A stretch of 64,000 nt of DNA from Helochares maculicollis (Eukaryota > Arthropoda > Insecta > Coleoptera > Hydrophilidae), in NCBI GenBank assembly GCA_033557835.1, contig JAWQRO010000035.1, forward strand, positions 1 to 64,000. The letters run 5' to 3'. The position numbers and the translations under genes were made by a program. Under the pieces are notes generated by a model. It did no database searches, was not told the DNA's origin, and saw only the letters and a program-made list of their open reading frames with translations. Below are positions 24,414 to 38,800 of the stretch, piece by piece. Position 1 is the first letter of the stretch; the number at the start of each line of letters is the position of its first letter.

Positions 24414-26011
24414 ATATTTATCTCATTTGGTACAGCCTGAATCCATCAATAAATTTAGTAACAAAAGGAGATGTTAAAATTAGCAAAATAATTGCTTTGT
24501 TTCAGATCGTATTCATATTATATAGAAGTCTCTATGGAGCAGAAAGATTGGATTAAGGTTGTTGATTATACAAACTATTCCTGCCGATCTTGGCAATATA
24601 TATATTTCGACTGTCGTGTAGTACAATATATTAAAATAGTAGGAACTCAAAATACCGTGAATAAAGTATTCCATCTTGTATCTCCAGAAGCGAGTTACAA
24701 GCCGACTATTCCCAAAATGTTGAAAGATATCATAGTTCCTAATTATAACGTAGCTACTGTAGAGAAAAATGCTTGTGTTTCCGAAGGAACAATGTAATCA
24801 ACAATCATTCCATTTCGCTCTACTGGAAGATGATCTACGTTTTGCTAAATTTTAGTCAATCGAGAAATGTCTTGATCAATGGCGACACAAAGCATTACGA
24901 TTGGAACTCAGCGTACACATCCCATCACCTGGGATGTGGCGTCATCTTAATACAGCTTGGACAACCGTACATCATTTCCAGCCTACGCCTATTACTTTGG
25001 GACCATGATGATCGACGCTACAGCTATTACATAGAATCTTCAGTGAACGTGCGGGATTGGGAGGTGTTAATAGACAGGACGCGGGAGAGCTGCCGATCCT
25101 GGCAAGTTGTCAAATTCGCACCCAGACCTATTGTGTTCATCAGAATCATCGGAACCCACAATACAGCTAATCAAGTAAGTTCCTTCTTTACTCCACCTTG
25201 GCCATAATCCATTTCAACGCACATATCCGGAGCTTAATGCAAAATCACCAATTGACTTGGTCTTGTTCCCTTAAATTCACAAAACACATAAACCCCGCAA
25301 ATATCCCACTTTCATTTAAACAATTACCACTGAATGTATCGTAACAAGAGATGCATTAAAAACAGGTGTTCCATTGCATCCATTTTGAATGTCCTGTCAT
25401 CGAATCGAAAAATGCTTTGGAGAGTCCAAAAAAAGAAGTAGTTTCCACCGATCCTCTGATACAACCGACAGAGATGGCCCCAGAAGCAGAGGAAGTCTGA
25501 ACCAAATCCATTTGTTGTGTTTGTAAATACGTTTTATGGTCCGAACCAGATCACCATACTTCTCCACGAGATTACACAATCTGCATAAAAATTCAAACTG
25601 CCGCTACGAGAGCAGACGAACCTAGAAAGTGACAGTGAGTTTACACTTTAAGGGAACTTATATTTATTTAGTTCCTATTTTTTTATACATTGTGTATCCT
25701 TACAAGCGATTGCAAATAAAACGACCTAATAAAATATAAAACAAAAGTTTATTTAACAATAATGTTGTACTTTTTTTCTCTCAACAATATAAACAAAAAT
25801 CAACAGTTAATGGTACTTCTGATCGTGAACAATATATATAATAATAGTCATTGTTATATACAAATCCACTTGAAAACATCTTTAAAATGTAAAACTTAAC
25901 CTCGTACAGTGCTAATAAAGTAAATTATATGTACACAAGTTATGCCAGAAATAAAATCATTTTTAATCGTCCGTCAAAATTAAAACATCTTTTGCTCAAG
26001 GAACAAACTTC
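24414..26011 (+). repeat. Segmental duplication, copy 2
   Basis: 1,598 bp matching 20577-22168. Here the 3' side continues past the end of the homology into ordinary AT-rich sequence (ACAAACTTCAGAACGAC), whereas copy 1 is cut by mariner DNA. This suggests that copy 2 keeps the original downstream flank and copy 1 the original upstream exons. Confidence 0.9.
24506..25500 (+). pseudogene. Duplicated BTBD9 terminal exons (5', 6', 7')
   Basis: Exons 24506-24793, 24856-25174 and 25366-25500 have the same lengths (288, 319 and 135 bp) as BTBD9 exons 5-7 and an open frame to a TGA. Splicing from exon 4 would stay in phase. Against function: the exon 5' donor is AAT/GTAATC in place of AAG/GTAATC, and residues shared by copy 1 and vertebrate BTBD9 are changed (WDSGYTCHQLGSG becomes WNSAYTSHHLGCG; WDCDDRSY becomes WDHDDRRY). 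By hand I count about 26 differences in exon 6, over half of them amino-acid changes, as expected for relaxed selection. An alternative 3' cassette of BTBD9 is the other reading. No 5' exons of its own are present. Confidence 0.75.
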
Positions 26012-26812
26012 AGAACGACAAAAGCAAAAAAAAACAAAATCTAATCTCCATTACTTACAAGACTCTACGATATTTCACCTATAGGAGGGTCTCTCTTTCC
26101 AAATCATAATAATGGATAACTAAACTATCAACTAATATTGAAAATAAAAATACAACTATTATCACATAATACATTTGACACTTGAGAATGCATTTGATAT
26201 ATTTTTTTCCTACTTAAGCTACAGTTTTCTCTCTTATCAACATCAATATATTTATAAAATTTATACTCTCTTTTTATTTAATTCAGTCTTGTTCAACTTA
26301 AAATATATTTAATTATATATATATCTAGGATTGTTTTATTCCCTTTTGCGGTGGTTTGTTTGATTATCTCTTTCTCAGCGATATTTCTTAGATTTTCTAA
26401 GGATTTCTTGGCCAACGACCTACGATTTTCTCTTGTCGTGTTGGATAAGTAGATTCAGACGCTTAACAATTGTATCAAATAAATTTTCGAAAAATCAAAT
26501 CATGTAAAAAGGGTGCAACTGGTCGAGCCGCTGCTTCGTTATAATAAACAGCTAGTTTCTCGTTATTTATCTCTTTAGTAGTAATGTATATAAAAATACC
26601 CTGCCTATTTATAGACATTCGACTGCATTTCAATATGTTCCATCTGCATACTTTTAGATTCTCATATTGATATGTGGGATATACCGAAAACTAAGATGCA
26701 AAATTAACCTGGTTTATTCGGAGCCTCTACTTTGACTGGCGTTGAATTCTTTTGTATACTTTTATAATATATCTCTCTTGATATGTCGCAATTTGAACAT
26801 ATTTCCCTCGTT
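26012..26812. other. Convergent 3' region of BTBD9 copy 2 and schnurri
   Basis: AT-rich, no coding frame. It should hold the shn 3' UTR (minus) downstream of the stop at 26813; AATAAA candidates on the minus strand are at 26335-26340 and 26273-26278. Confidence 0.5.
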
Positions 26813-29800
26813 TCAACTGTCTGTGTCTACGTTTTCCACTGCTTCGAGTTGATTCAGTTTGCTGGGGTCATTGATGAATACTTTTTTGGCGAGCATCTGG
26901 AACGAATTTACGGTTTAAATTCTGCTACATGGTTTTGTTTCATTTTTTTGTGGTTGTTGTTGTTTGCCCGGCTTGCATCAACTTACCTTCAAGCTTTCTA
27001 AACATTGGTCCCCGTCTGTGGTGTTGATTTCAGTCAGAAGGCTGTTGGATCTCTCAAGCTCCGCGTAAAGACCGAAAGGTATCTTTGCGAGGCACTCCAG
27101 TTTCATGATATGCATTTTGGAACGCAAGTGCTTCGCCAAGTGACCGTGGATCCTGAAGGCTATGTTGCAATCCGAGCATTTAAATGGACGTGGTTCGGAT
27201 GAAGATAGTACTGGAGATGACGACAGCTGAAGAAATAAAAATCATATGTAAATACCAAAGCTAAATTGAGTTTTGAGGGTTCTATCTTATAGTGAAAATC
27301 TTGCAGCAACGCAGTTTTTATATCTTGCTATCTTTGCAATATCTCCTAAGCATATAGAAAATAGTATAAAGAGATAATTATGAAAATCTCTTAGTCAAGT
27401 CGTGAATAGAGACATTATAAAGTTACCTTTGAAATGGCTTCAAATTATAACATTAAATGGTGCATATTCGATCTCGATTGAACCATTTTAACCAGGTTAA
27501 ATAAGTAAAAATACTCTCTTGACTAAAATCGTGGCTCTCATTTACAATTCCATAGTAAATTACTTTAAGTAATTTCGACAGTTTATATGAAGCAATGTAA
27601 TATAAAAGTGTCGAGAAAAGTATAGTAATGAAATTTGACAACATGATATCTTGTTCTTTCTAAATCAAAAACATTAATTTTACTTAATTTAATCTTTATA
27701 AAGGTCTATTAGGTTCACATTCATGCATTAACATTTATAAAATTAAAATAAAATGGTTCATAGTGTAGCTGGGTTCTTTTTAAAAGAATCTAATTACTGT
27801 ACTGGTGCTTTTATAAATACTACCATTTTCTTGTATTTTTTCCTAATCTAATTATTGTTTTACTAAATGTAATATAATGAGGTGTTAGATTATAGGACAT
27901 TATATCCAACACCTTTAGGATAATTTGTTGACTAGCTAAAAACCAAGTGCTTATACACTGTATAGAAAGACATAACCTTAAATTTATCACTTAAAGACTA
28001 CATGCAAAATTTTTATTGAATATTACTCATTTTGATTAGCAAAAAAACCAAACAAAATCCCTTTTATACACTAAATGCTCCCACATACATTTTATTAAAA
28101 CTCATCATTTTAAAATCTTGATAAGCAAAATAGGGAAGAAAGAAAAATCAGGTAACTGGCTAATGGGCAGGTTCCTAAGGCCAATATCTTACTGTAAAAA
28201 AAAGTAAGATGAATTTGTTTATAAAATGTATATTGTTTATTTATTCTTCCAAATCAATTTCATCCCCTTCAAAGTAATCCCCGTCCGATAAAACACTCTT
28301 TTGCCAACGCTTTTTCCAGTCCTCGAAATAGTCGGAATAGGCTTTTTCTGGTATAGCATTCAAGACCTTCTTGGATTAGGTGTTTATCTCCTCAATTGTA
28401 TCAAAACCGTATCCCTGCATTGGTCTTTTGAGTTTGCTGAATAGCCAGAAGTCGCACGGAGCCAAATCAGGTGAATACGGTGGTTGCGGAACAATATGAG
28501 TCGAGTTTTTGGTAAAAGAATCGCAAAGAACCAATGCAGTATGACATGGTGCATTTGGCGCCAATCGAGACTTGACGTGTTTGAGACACAAAAAACTCTT
28601 CAAAATGGTTTTGGGCTGAGCCAAATGATATTCCAACACTATCGGCTAGGTCTCTAATTGTCAATCGACGATTTTCAAGCACCATATCTTTGATTTTTTG
28701 GATGTGGCACTTGTCAGAAGTCGTTGATGGTCGTCCAGAGCAAGGTTCATGTACAACACGTTCTCGGCCCGCTTTCAACTCGTTGTACCAGTTATAAACG
28801 TTTTTTTGTGCCATAGTTTGATTACCAAAGGCCTTCCGCAACATTTTCAATGTATCCGCACAAGAATATTCGTTTCGCAAACAAAATTTGATGCAAGTAT
28901 TTTGCTCAGCAAAATCACCCATTCATTGTAAATATCGAAAAATTCACTTTTGGTTGTTTACAAAAACATGTGTAACTCGGAGATAATTAAAGCTTTTGAC
29001 AAACAAACGCTTGGCAAATGTTATAGACAGTCCTAGTAACATAGGAAAAAAATTTACCTGCCTTCCTAATGCCCGGGAGCTTTATGTGACAATTTCACCT
29101 TACGTTTTGATCACAGTAGTATAAAAAACATATAACTTGAGAAGTAAACTGACAGTTGTAATAATAATATCCTCTTCTCATTTACACACATACATCATTC
29201 TCAAAGATAAGGTGGCGCTAATAAATTAAAAATCTAACTTTAAGCATGTGTTTTTGTATTTTCAGTGTTTAATGAAAGAAATCTGTGAGAACTCATCACC
29301 CTATTCTATCAGTATTTTTGTTTTTTCTAAAGTCCCTTTGTTGGTCCGCCAATAAACTGCTTCCTTTAAGGGGGTATTATTAAAAAAAAATCGAATTGTT
29401 TTCTTTCATATTTTCGAAGTTTAAACCTTTAAGAATAAATCTCTAAAACGATTTTTGGAAATTGGAATTATAGTTAATTTTGTGAAGTGCCAACTAAACC
29501 GGTTCGGCTAGAACGCATGAATAGTAGCGATAGGTACCTTTCGGCTACCAGGATGTAAAGAAGGTAGTATTTTGTTCTCAATATTTACCTGACAAACGAG
29601 CATCTCGAGGGTTCTGTAAGCCTATTGTGACGTATTTTGTTAGTTATGTTGTCATGCTTTATGTTCAGTTATGTTTCATTCAGTTTAATCGTCGAGCCAT
29701 GTGAATTTGCGTTCTCTCTGTACTATGTAATTTTTCAGCAGTAAATTAAAATTTTTAATATAAAATGTATAAAAAAAGTGAAAAAGGAAGTAGTATGCGT

Positions 29801-32800
29801 CCAGATAGACAAAAAAAAGAAAAGCCCCACCCAACTGTTATTCTATGGAGCAAGATGTAAGTTTCACGAGTGTTTCGGCATCGAAATTAAAAAGCTTGAA
29901 AAATGATGAAATTATAATATAAAATAGTTACCGTAATTATATTCTTGAAATTTTTTCGATGTTCACGGTCTTGTCCTAGGACTTAAAATTGCATTGCAAT
30001 GCAGTTGTGACAGTGTACAATATATCAATTCATCAGCTTTCCAAATTAATCGCCAAACCGTCATTGTAATGAGACTTTTAAGTGTAGAAAGGGAAGGCAT
30101 TAATATATTTTGCAGTATGATGGATATATGCCAAAGGTTAGCAATTAATACATACCACAGTTGCGTGGAAAATTTGCAGATAGCTTCGCATGCAGTTTAT
30201 ATATAATTTCAAAAGCTGTTACGGAAGAAAATGAGCTAACAGCAGCCTCTGAACCTAGTGATGACCCCTACACATCTAACTGTCTCTGGTGATGGCACTT
30301 GGAAGAAATGAGGTTTCAACTCACTGTTCGGAGTATCCACACTTATAGGCAAATACAGCAAAAAAGTGACCGATACAACTATAAAATCAAGCTTTTGTCA
30401 AGGCTGTAATTTGTGGAGGCATAAAAAAATGAGGATGTTGCAGCTTACAATCATTGGTACGAAGAACACGAGGATTCTTGCACTATCAATCATAGAGGAA
30501 GCTTCGGGAAAATGGAGGTTGACGCCATAATCGAGATGTTCGAACGATCAGTGGAAAAACATGGTGTCAAATATGTACAATACATTGGAGATGGTGACGT
30601 GAAAACATTCAAGGGCATTATCGATATAGACCCGTATCATAGTGATCTTGTAGTGATTAAAAAAGAATGTGTTGGAAATGTCCAAAAAAGGATGGGTGCC
30701 AGGCTATGACAAATTAAAAAACACAATAAAATAACTGGTAGAAAAGGCCCTGGAAAATTAACAGACAAGCTAATCAATGAATTGAGTTTATACTACGGTT
30801 TAGCTATTCGTCAAAATCCTGAATCTGTTGATGATATGAGGAACAAGATGTGGGCTATTTATTACCATAAAAGTTCAACTGATGAAAATCCACAGCATCA
30901 GTATTGTCCACCTAGTGAATCAAGTTGGTGTAAATGGCAAAAAGCTGTTTCTGAAGGTACTCTGCAAGACTTTGTTCACGAGAATCCACCATTGAGTGAA
31001 AAAGTATTGAAATTGATAAAGCCAATATACGAGAACTTGTCTTCGGAAAGCTTACTAACAAGATCGAAATAGCCAACCACTTTGCTGTCTGTATTTTTAA
31101 TGAAGGTTTTTATCGGTTTTAAAAATTATTGGTACAATATCGATTAAAATTGGATCTGAAAACCATGTGTTTGCAAACAAACGAGATCAACAGCGTATCA
31201 ATCGTTCCGACATGCGCTTCCGAAGCATTCAAAGAAGGCAGAACTGCTCGTATGGCTGAAAGATATGCTAGCAATGTAGTTTTTGAAGTGGAGGAAAGAA
31301 CATTGTATGAAGCAGGGATAACCGATTAAAAAAATCTAAGTATAACATACCATAAAACTACTGAGAATGTCTGAAATGAGACTGCAAACTTTCAACGTGT
31401 TTTTCTCTAAGCTACTATTTTCGATACGGTTGACATGATATCTCAACTTCTAATACGCTAATTTACTTGAAATTTAGTACAGACATTCTTAATACTATCA
31501 AAATTTTCTCCAAGTAGGGGTTTTTGAAATTTATTTATTTACTATATTTTAAAAACTCCCAAAATTGAAAAAAGAGGACAAAATCATAACTTTTTTCAAA
31601 AAGACGCCATTTAGTGAAATTTTTTTTCAAATCGGCTACGTCCAGATAATTCTACATCCTTGTTTAATCAAAATTACCCTTCATTTATTGATTCAGATCA
31701 CCAGGAGACACCTTTTTTGAGCCCCAATTTCAATTTTGATGTTTTTTAACTTATGCGTTTTTATACTTTTCAAATTTTAATAAAAAAACTGATAAAAATG
31801 GATAGTAAAAATGTTTATTGTTTTTTTTACTAAGCCCGTAAAATCACCTCAAAATCAAGCCTCTAGATTAGAATACCCACTTTAAGCTTATCTAAGATTA
31901 ACGCAAACATTTTTGATATGCTCAATAAAATTGAGATTGGATTAAAATTATCAATTGCAATTTAAATCCCTTTTTAAAAAGTGGTATCATTTTAGCTATT
32001 TTAAAGAAATAAAGATGTGTTCCAGTAGCAATATTTAGATTTATTATGTGTGTGTAATAAGTTTACAAATTAGGTCTTCACTTTTATTCAAAGCGATATA
32101 ACTGGAATTTTGTCAATATCAAGAGTTCGTGATTTTCAAACCTGTAATAATGTTGAACGCTTCTAATTTTGAGGATGGTTTCATTAATATAGATTTTGAG
32201 GTAGATTTTTGTGTTAATATGTAGTGAGACACTTTTATTTACAGGTTATTTATTTCATTTATAATTTACTCGGCATTTGATTTGTGACGTTCATGTCGTG
32301 CAACAAATAATCATTGATTAGTTAGCTCACTTTGTGTTTTACTTTGATACATCTTTCATTTATTTGCACATGATATTGTCGTTCTCAGACTTATTAATGA
32401 AGTGTACTTTTCAGTTTGTTCCTAACGTTAGTTTTAGGAAATATTAAGTTCATAAGATTTTTAATGCTATTATAGGAATAATTGTATATCCAATTTGCAT
32501 TTCTTTAAGACAGTTTAATTCTCTGCAATTTTGCGACTTTCGATTGATGAAGCATCACTTCCAAATATTTTTATGCTCTTTTATTAAGGTACCCTCAGAA
32601 ATTTTAAGCCATTATTATTTAAAGACAAAGTTCTCTCATAAATACATCAATGACGAATTTCGCAATGTAGAATTTAGAGAAAAGGCAGATGATTTTCATA
32701 CATTACTGATTAGCTTAAGATGCCAATTTACATTCACTAATCTTAATATCTAATGAGAATGACCCTTTTTGTAGTTAATTTAAGTGTCTAAACTTACTTT

Positions 32801-35800
32801 GTTATGATGGCTAGCACTCCTTTCGTGCTTCTGCAGATGCCCTTTCGTCCGGAAGCTGACAGAACAAGAATCACACCGAAACGGCCTCTCTAAATAGTGG
32901 ATATTCATATGTAACCTACAAACCAACTTCGATCAAATCATGCGAAACGGAGGGGCTTTTAGAAGCATGCACATGATATTAATCATCTTACCTCAGCTGC
33001 GAAGGCTTGCTGAAATTCTTCGAGCAAATTGTGCAACTTTTATTCTCCTCGGATTTCACCATCAAATCGTTCACATCCTTTGAGTTGTGTTCTCTCAAAG
33101 TTTCACCACTGTTAAACTCGATTTTAGTCACAAGTTTTAAAAATTCCGAAGCGACATTCTTTGCTATGCTGTTCTTTTCTAGTTTGACTTGTTTGGTGGC
33201 GACGTCGGCCAACGTCTCCATGGCACTGTTGTCGTATTCTGCGGTTTTGTCGCCCCTGCCTTGGTAGTTGTTCGGCTCCTGGACGATGTAGTTCACTTTG
33301 ATGGGCAAGTTTTCGCTCTCGTTCCCCCTGTATGCCACTTCCACGCCTGATTTGTACTCAAAAACCGGCTCTTTTCCCCCATATGGACTTTCGCTTGCAT
33401 ACAAATTCGTCGGATGGTCGTGCTTTCTATCATTATTCTTGTAAGTGTTGTCTATGATTATGTTATTTCGAGGCGGTTGTGTTGTGTTAAGTATGTTATT
33501 CTTGGGGTGTTGGTTTTGGGATGATAGATCATAGGGTATTTGGTTCAGTTTGTCGGTGGCTGGCGCCACTGACAAGTCCATCACTTCCCCTTCACTGTGA
33601 TCGTCCCCTGTGTCAATTCTGGGCGGTTGGTAGTCGATTCTTGAGAGTTGCTTGTCGATTCGGAGCCTTTGATTGTCCATCCTGGATATTTGGGTGTCCA
33701 TTCGTGTAAGCGGGGCATCAATTCTATGGTTTTCCATCCGTGGTATCTCCATCTTTCTCAGGCTGACGAGGCGAGTCCGCTGGTTTGGCATGACATTCTC
33801 TAAGTTTTGGACTTGGCCCTCTACTCGCGGCACTTGATTGTCCACTCTCAACATTTGGCTATCCAATCTAGACGTTTGATTATCCCCTTTGGCTGTGTGA
33901 TTGTCAACTCTCGACATTTGAGTATCAACTTTTTGCATTTGTGATTCAACTCTACCCGTTTGGCCATCCATTTTCAGAATTAGACTATCCATTCTCAGAA
34001 TTTGATTATCTGCTAGATGATTCCCAACCCTACCCGTTTGATTGTCGCATCTGTTTTCCAGCCTTGACCCTAGATTTTCAATTTTCGACAGTTTGCTTGA
34101 GCTATTATCGTCTTCGAAAGCCATCCTGCGTTTTCGCAAATCATTTATATAAACACCGCTGGATTCCTGGCCCTCTTCAATTGACTTCGATGGGTTCACA
34201 ACATATACCAATGAAGAAGCACCAAAGTACCCAGGTTTCTCTTGTTGCCTATCGCAAAACTCCTCCGATCGCTGGTAATCCAAAGGCAATTGGCTGTAAG
34301 ACACGACTTCTTTATGGGTATCGTCTTGACCAAAGCTCCTGTCGGCATTGGCATATTTCTTAATAACGTGAAACTGCTTTATACTGTTGCTGTCAGGATT
34401 GGATTTTGACTCAGCTTTCGGCGATTCAGCCCTGTAGCTTTTGGGGCTTGGGCTGGATTGTTCCGACATATTGTCTTGCTTGGACGTGGAAGCCTCGCTA
34501 ATTGGTAGCACGGAAGTGTAAGGGTACATAAGTGTGCGAATGCAGTTCGTCTTGCCCAAGAATTGATTCAAGTTCTGCATTTCCATCGAAACGGACTGTG
34601 TGCTCGCTGGGATCTCGCTTAGTTGCCTAGTGGCGTTGAAGTTCACGTTCACAGTCGCTTGCTCGTCGAGGATTTTATTTTTTGCATAATTCGTTTTGTT
34701 AACATAGACGACCTGTTCATTGTTCATGAAATTATTAGACATGGAGGTAATTTCTTTTGCAGACACGATCGGCGTTGGGCTATTTAAGTGTACCGCTGCT
34801 ATGGATGATGATAGAGACAGATTAGCTTGGGAAGACATGGCCAAGTTTGATGATTTTTGCGAGAGGGAGAGAAGGCCATATGCTGCTTCATGCTGCCTTG
34901 TCGATTCATCTGAAATAGTTTCAGTTTATTAAGTTTTCGAGTTGTTTTCAACCATAAAACCGATTTTTTAATCCACTCACCACTACTATCCATCCCGCTA
35001 TCGTCTGTATCAGAATCGGAACTTGGAGTGCTACTTTGAATTGTAGAGGAATTGGAACTACTGCTGGCTGCATAGTTTCTAGTATGCGATTTGCTCTTCA
35101 TATGCTTTGTTAAATTTCCTTTTGTTTTAAAGCTGTAAATTAATTTCAAAATGAGCTATGACATTATTGTTCAATATGTGATTATTGTGAAAAGTTGCCA
35201 ATCAAGTTGAAAAAATAAATGATTGCATTTACATTTTGTTCAAACTATTTGGATTAAGTTGTCTAAAATATTCACCTAAAATTGCAATGGCTGCAAGTAT
35301 ATGGCCTAACATTCGAATGTGTCCTGATATGCTTCTTCAGCATCGAAGGTTTCTTGCATCGAATGCCACACTGATCACATACATAACGGCCTCTACCTGT
35401 AGATACATATTCTATATTAAAAATATCATTGTACATTTTATATTTCAGTTCATTATTAATTAACACGCATTTATTATTAACATCTACGCGTTTATTAATA
35501 ACTATGCATTTTCAAGGTACTATTTCATGATCGAATGCACTTTGATAACATAATTTGGAATTCTTACCTCGACCTCGAACATATGTGTAATCTTCGTTTG
35601 ATTCATAGCCACCTAATAAAGCATTTGACTTGTTTTGTTCTAGCTTTGGAGGTGATTCACTCGCAACAAACTAAAAGAAAGAAATTATTATGTACACAAA
35701 TTAATAAATTTTATTGGGTTAGCTGTTGCATAGCTATAAATAATTGTAATTTTAAAAAATATATATACATTTATTGTTTTGGGGGGTGCCAACCGCTCCC

Positions 35801-38800
35801 CCTTACACCGCCCCATTTGCATGACTTTTTCTATGAGGATATATATGTATGTATATGAATAGTTTTATTTGGTTATAGAGTGTAAAAGAACAATTAATTG
35901 TTTTTTTTTTTAAATATACATGTGTGAATGGACTATTGCCCCCCCTTTAACCACCCCAATTGCGTCAGGGCGAGCTCGCAATGACAAATATCAAGAAATT
36001 ACCAAGTACCATGTTTTCAAAAAAAAAAATGCAAAATATATTCAGCAAAAAATAATAAAACTAATATTATCAACAATTATAAGCCAAATACCGAAACTGC
36101 AAAAATATTTAAACAAATCTGTATACTACAAGCTAATCTTTTAAAATCCTACAACGTCGTAGCTGTGTCTTGTTCACTTTAGATTTATACATAAATTTTT
36201 TTATATTTTTATGGTTAAAATGGTATTTAGTTGCTTCGATCTTTATTAGTTACTTAACAGTTTTGCTGTTTATGTTTGTGAATTAAATTTTACTTATTTG
36301 TTGCTGTAAATTTCTCTACATTTGGAAGTAAATAGAAAATTAATTCTAATGATACATTGTCCACTTTATGTTCGTTAATTGACCAAATCTGTGACTGTGA
36401 ATTTTAATCGGAAGCTCATCAGCCATTTTGCACACAATTTATTTGAAGTTTTTTTGTCAATTATTTTAGGTTTGATATCATTAGTTAGTGTAATGACATT
36501 TAATGTGAATATCAGATTCGATAAACTCCAATATAGAGTTACTAAGAAATTTATTTTAATACTTTGAAGAATGAATTAGGTGCTTAGAATAAATTCTCTA
36601 GATTTAATTATTAAGTATGTAGAAGTTGTTGTAAAAGCATTATAGAAATGGCTAATATTTTTTAAGCAAAAGTAATATCCATGTAACGAGCATAAGGATA
36701 TATTACTTACCTTATAGCTTGAATGGACGACTAAATCGGCCGAAGCCTTTCCTGCAACCGTGTACTTTTGTTGCTTTTGCCTAGAATCGTAAGCGCTGAC
36801 GTAAAGCTTATCCCCCTTGATATCCTGCTGCCGCCATTCTGAGTACATGCTGAGTTTCTTGAAATGGGGTACATAGAAGGGCTGGGTTTTGTTGAGGGTG
36901 CAGTAGACAGATTTGGTGGAACTCTTCAACCCTAAGTAACTAAAATAGTTGCCGTGTAAGAAATGCTGCATGTATTTTTTGGCCACTCTCGGCGTATCGG
37001 GACTAATTAGGATTTGGTTGAACATAGTAGGCGTCAGCCCATGGTGTTGCTTGATAGCCGCCATGCTGGGCTTAAGGGCCAGGCTTGTGGGGCGTGCGAA
37101 TTTCTTTGGTTCGCTTGAGGGGCTGTTGGAGGTTGACGTGCTGCTTATTTTCTGTTTCAAGTCGTTTAGGAGTTTGTTGGGCGATTTTTGCTCACGTTTT
37201 GGGCTGATTTCCGGTTGAAAGCGGTCGTAGGACGTCTCGGGCCTTCGTTTGTCGGGGGAGAGAGTTGCATCTGGGATTTTCACTTGCAGGAGGGTGTTCG
37301 TAGGAGTGGGCGGTGTTTGGGGAAAGAGGTTGTTGAGTAAAATAGGGGGTTCAGCAGGGGTTATTTTGATGTTGGGTTTTGGGCGGTTTACAGAAACTAT
37401 ATTGGATTGGTAGGCCATGTCGAGTGGATCTTCCGGAACGACAGGACCAGGAATACCTGGGACATGCCGAACGACCTTCCCATTGACGACTAGATTCATG
37501 GGGCTGCAGAAGTTGGGGGTGTAGCTTTGTGGCTGGAACGTTTCTGGGGTTTCGTGTGGTTTTTCATCCGATGGGGACTCGATCTCAACATCCAGTTGCT
37601 GTGGGTTTATGACGTCTGGTAGAATGCTTATGTTCAACGAGGGAATCTGGCAGAGTTTCTCTGGTGGATTAATACCACTTGGAGCGGAGGTGTGCAATTG
37701 TTTCAGATTGGGGGCGAAAAGCTTGACAGCTTTCTGGCTAAAGTCCATGATGCTTGTGTAGTTATTGTTTGTGGTTACAAAACTAGATTCTATCGGTAGT
37801 TTAATGGGTGTAATTTCGCTTGCGGCGATCTTGTATGATGGCTGTTCTACTTGGCTGTCGAAGAGGAACCGAGTTGCGTTCGGGTTGCTGATGGTCAGGC
37901 AAGGGGGTGCCGAGTTGGGTTCGTATATGTTCAGAACGTCTGTCGAAGCCGTCAGAGAATGTTGCTTAGAAAATGTTGGTTTGCCTTGCATGACTGTCCC
38001 ACCCGACTGAAGTGACTTAACAATAACGTGATTCTCGCTTAGCTTGGCATTGTTAAAGTCGTATGTGTTTTGATCATGGTTGGAATCTTTTACATCGATT
38101 CGGTAGCTCTTGACTTCACCGGTCGTTTGTGCTATTTTAACTTCGCCCCCAAACAGCTTCACTGGAGCCACTTTTCTCGGTTTTTCCGGCTGCAGTACAA
38201 GTGGCGTCAAGGGAATTTTCGGGGTTGCCTTAAAGATGTCGTTCGATTTCTGCAGGTTGGACTGGAAAGCAGTTTGGATTCCATCATCAAATGAAAACGA
38301 CTTGGTCTTGTCGTTTTCTACCAGTCGTGTTTTGCCCAAAAATGGGCCAGGGCTTTTTAACTGGAAGACTGTGTTTTGTAGTTGCGGTATGTTGTCAAAA
38401 GCATTTTTGTTTTGCGTCAGAATGGAAGCCACGTTGACCGAGCTACTCCTACTGTACTTGGCTCCGGCCTTCGTGAAGCCTTTACAACGCAACTTATGTA
38501 GCTCAAGTTCCGTTACGGTTTGGAAGATCATCTTGCAATGGGGACACTGCATGTTGGTGTCTGCGTACAAATTCTTCAGGAGAAGCTCTTTGATCAGGCT
38601 CTTCTGGACGACAGGTTCAGTCACCTCGCTCATGCAGCGCTTTCGATTCTTATTAGTTAAATTCAACGGTTCATCTGTGCTCCCCCGTTGCTGCTCCATG
38701 TTTTCGCCTTGACTTTCAATGTACCGCGCGGGAAGCTCTTGATTGTTGACGCTCTCTATCAAAGTGTCGACTGGCCGCTTCTTCAGCAAATATGGGTCCG

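Noticed and set aside
36576..36710. C-terminal extension of the long schnurri frame
   Set aside because: Read-through of the donor AAG/GTAAGT at 36711; the next exon at 35670 restores the conserved Schnurri sequence.
38110..38712. Plus-strand frame of 200 codons
   Set aside because: Antisense to schnurri exon 1; no motif of its own.
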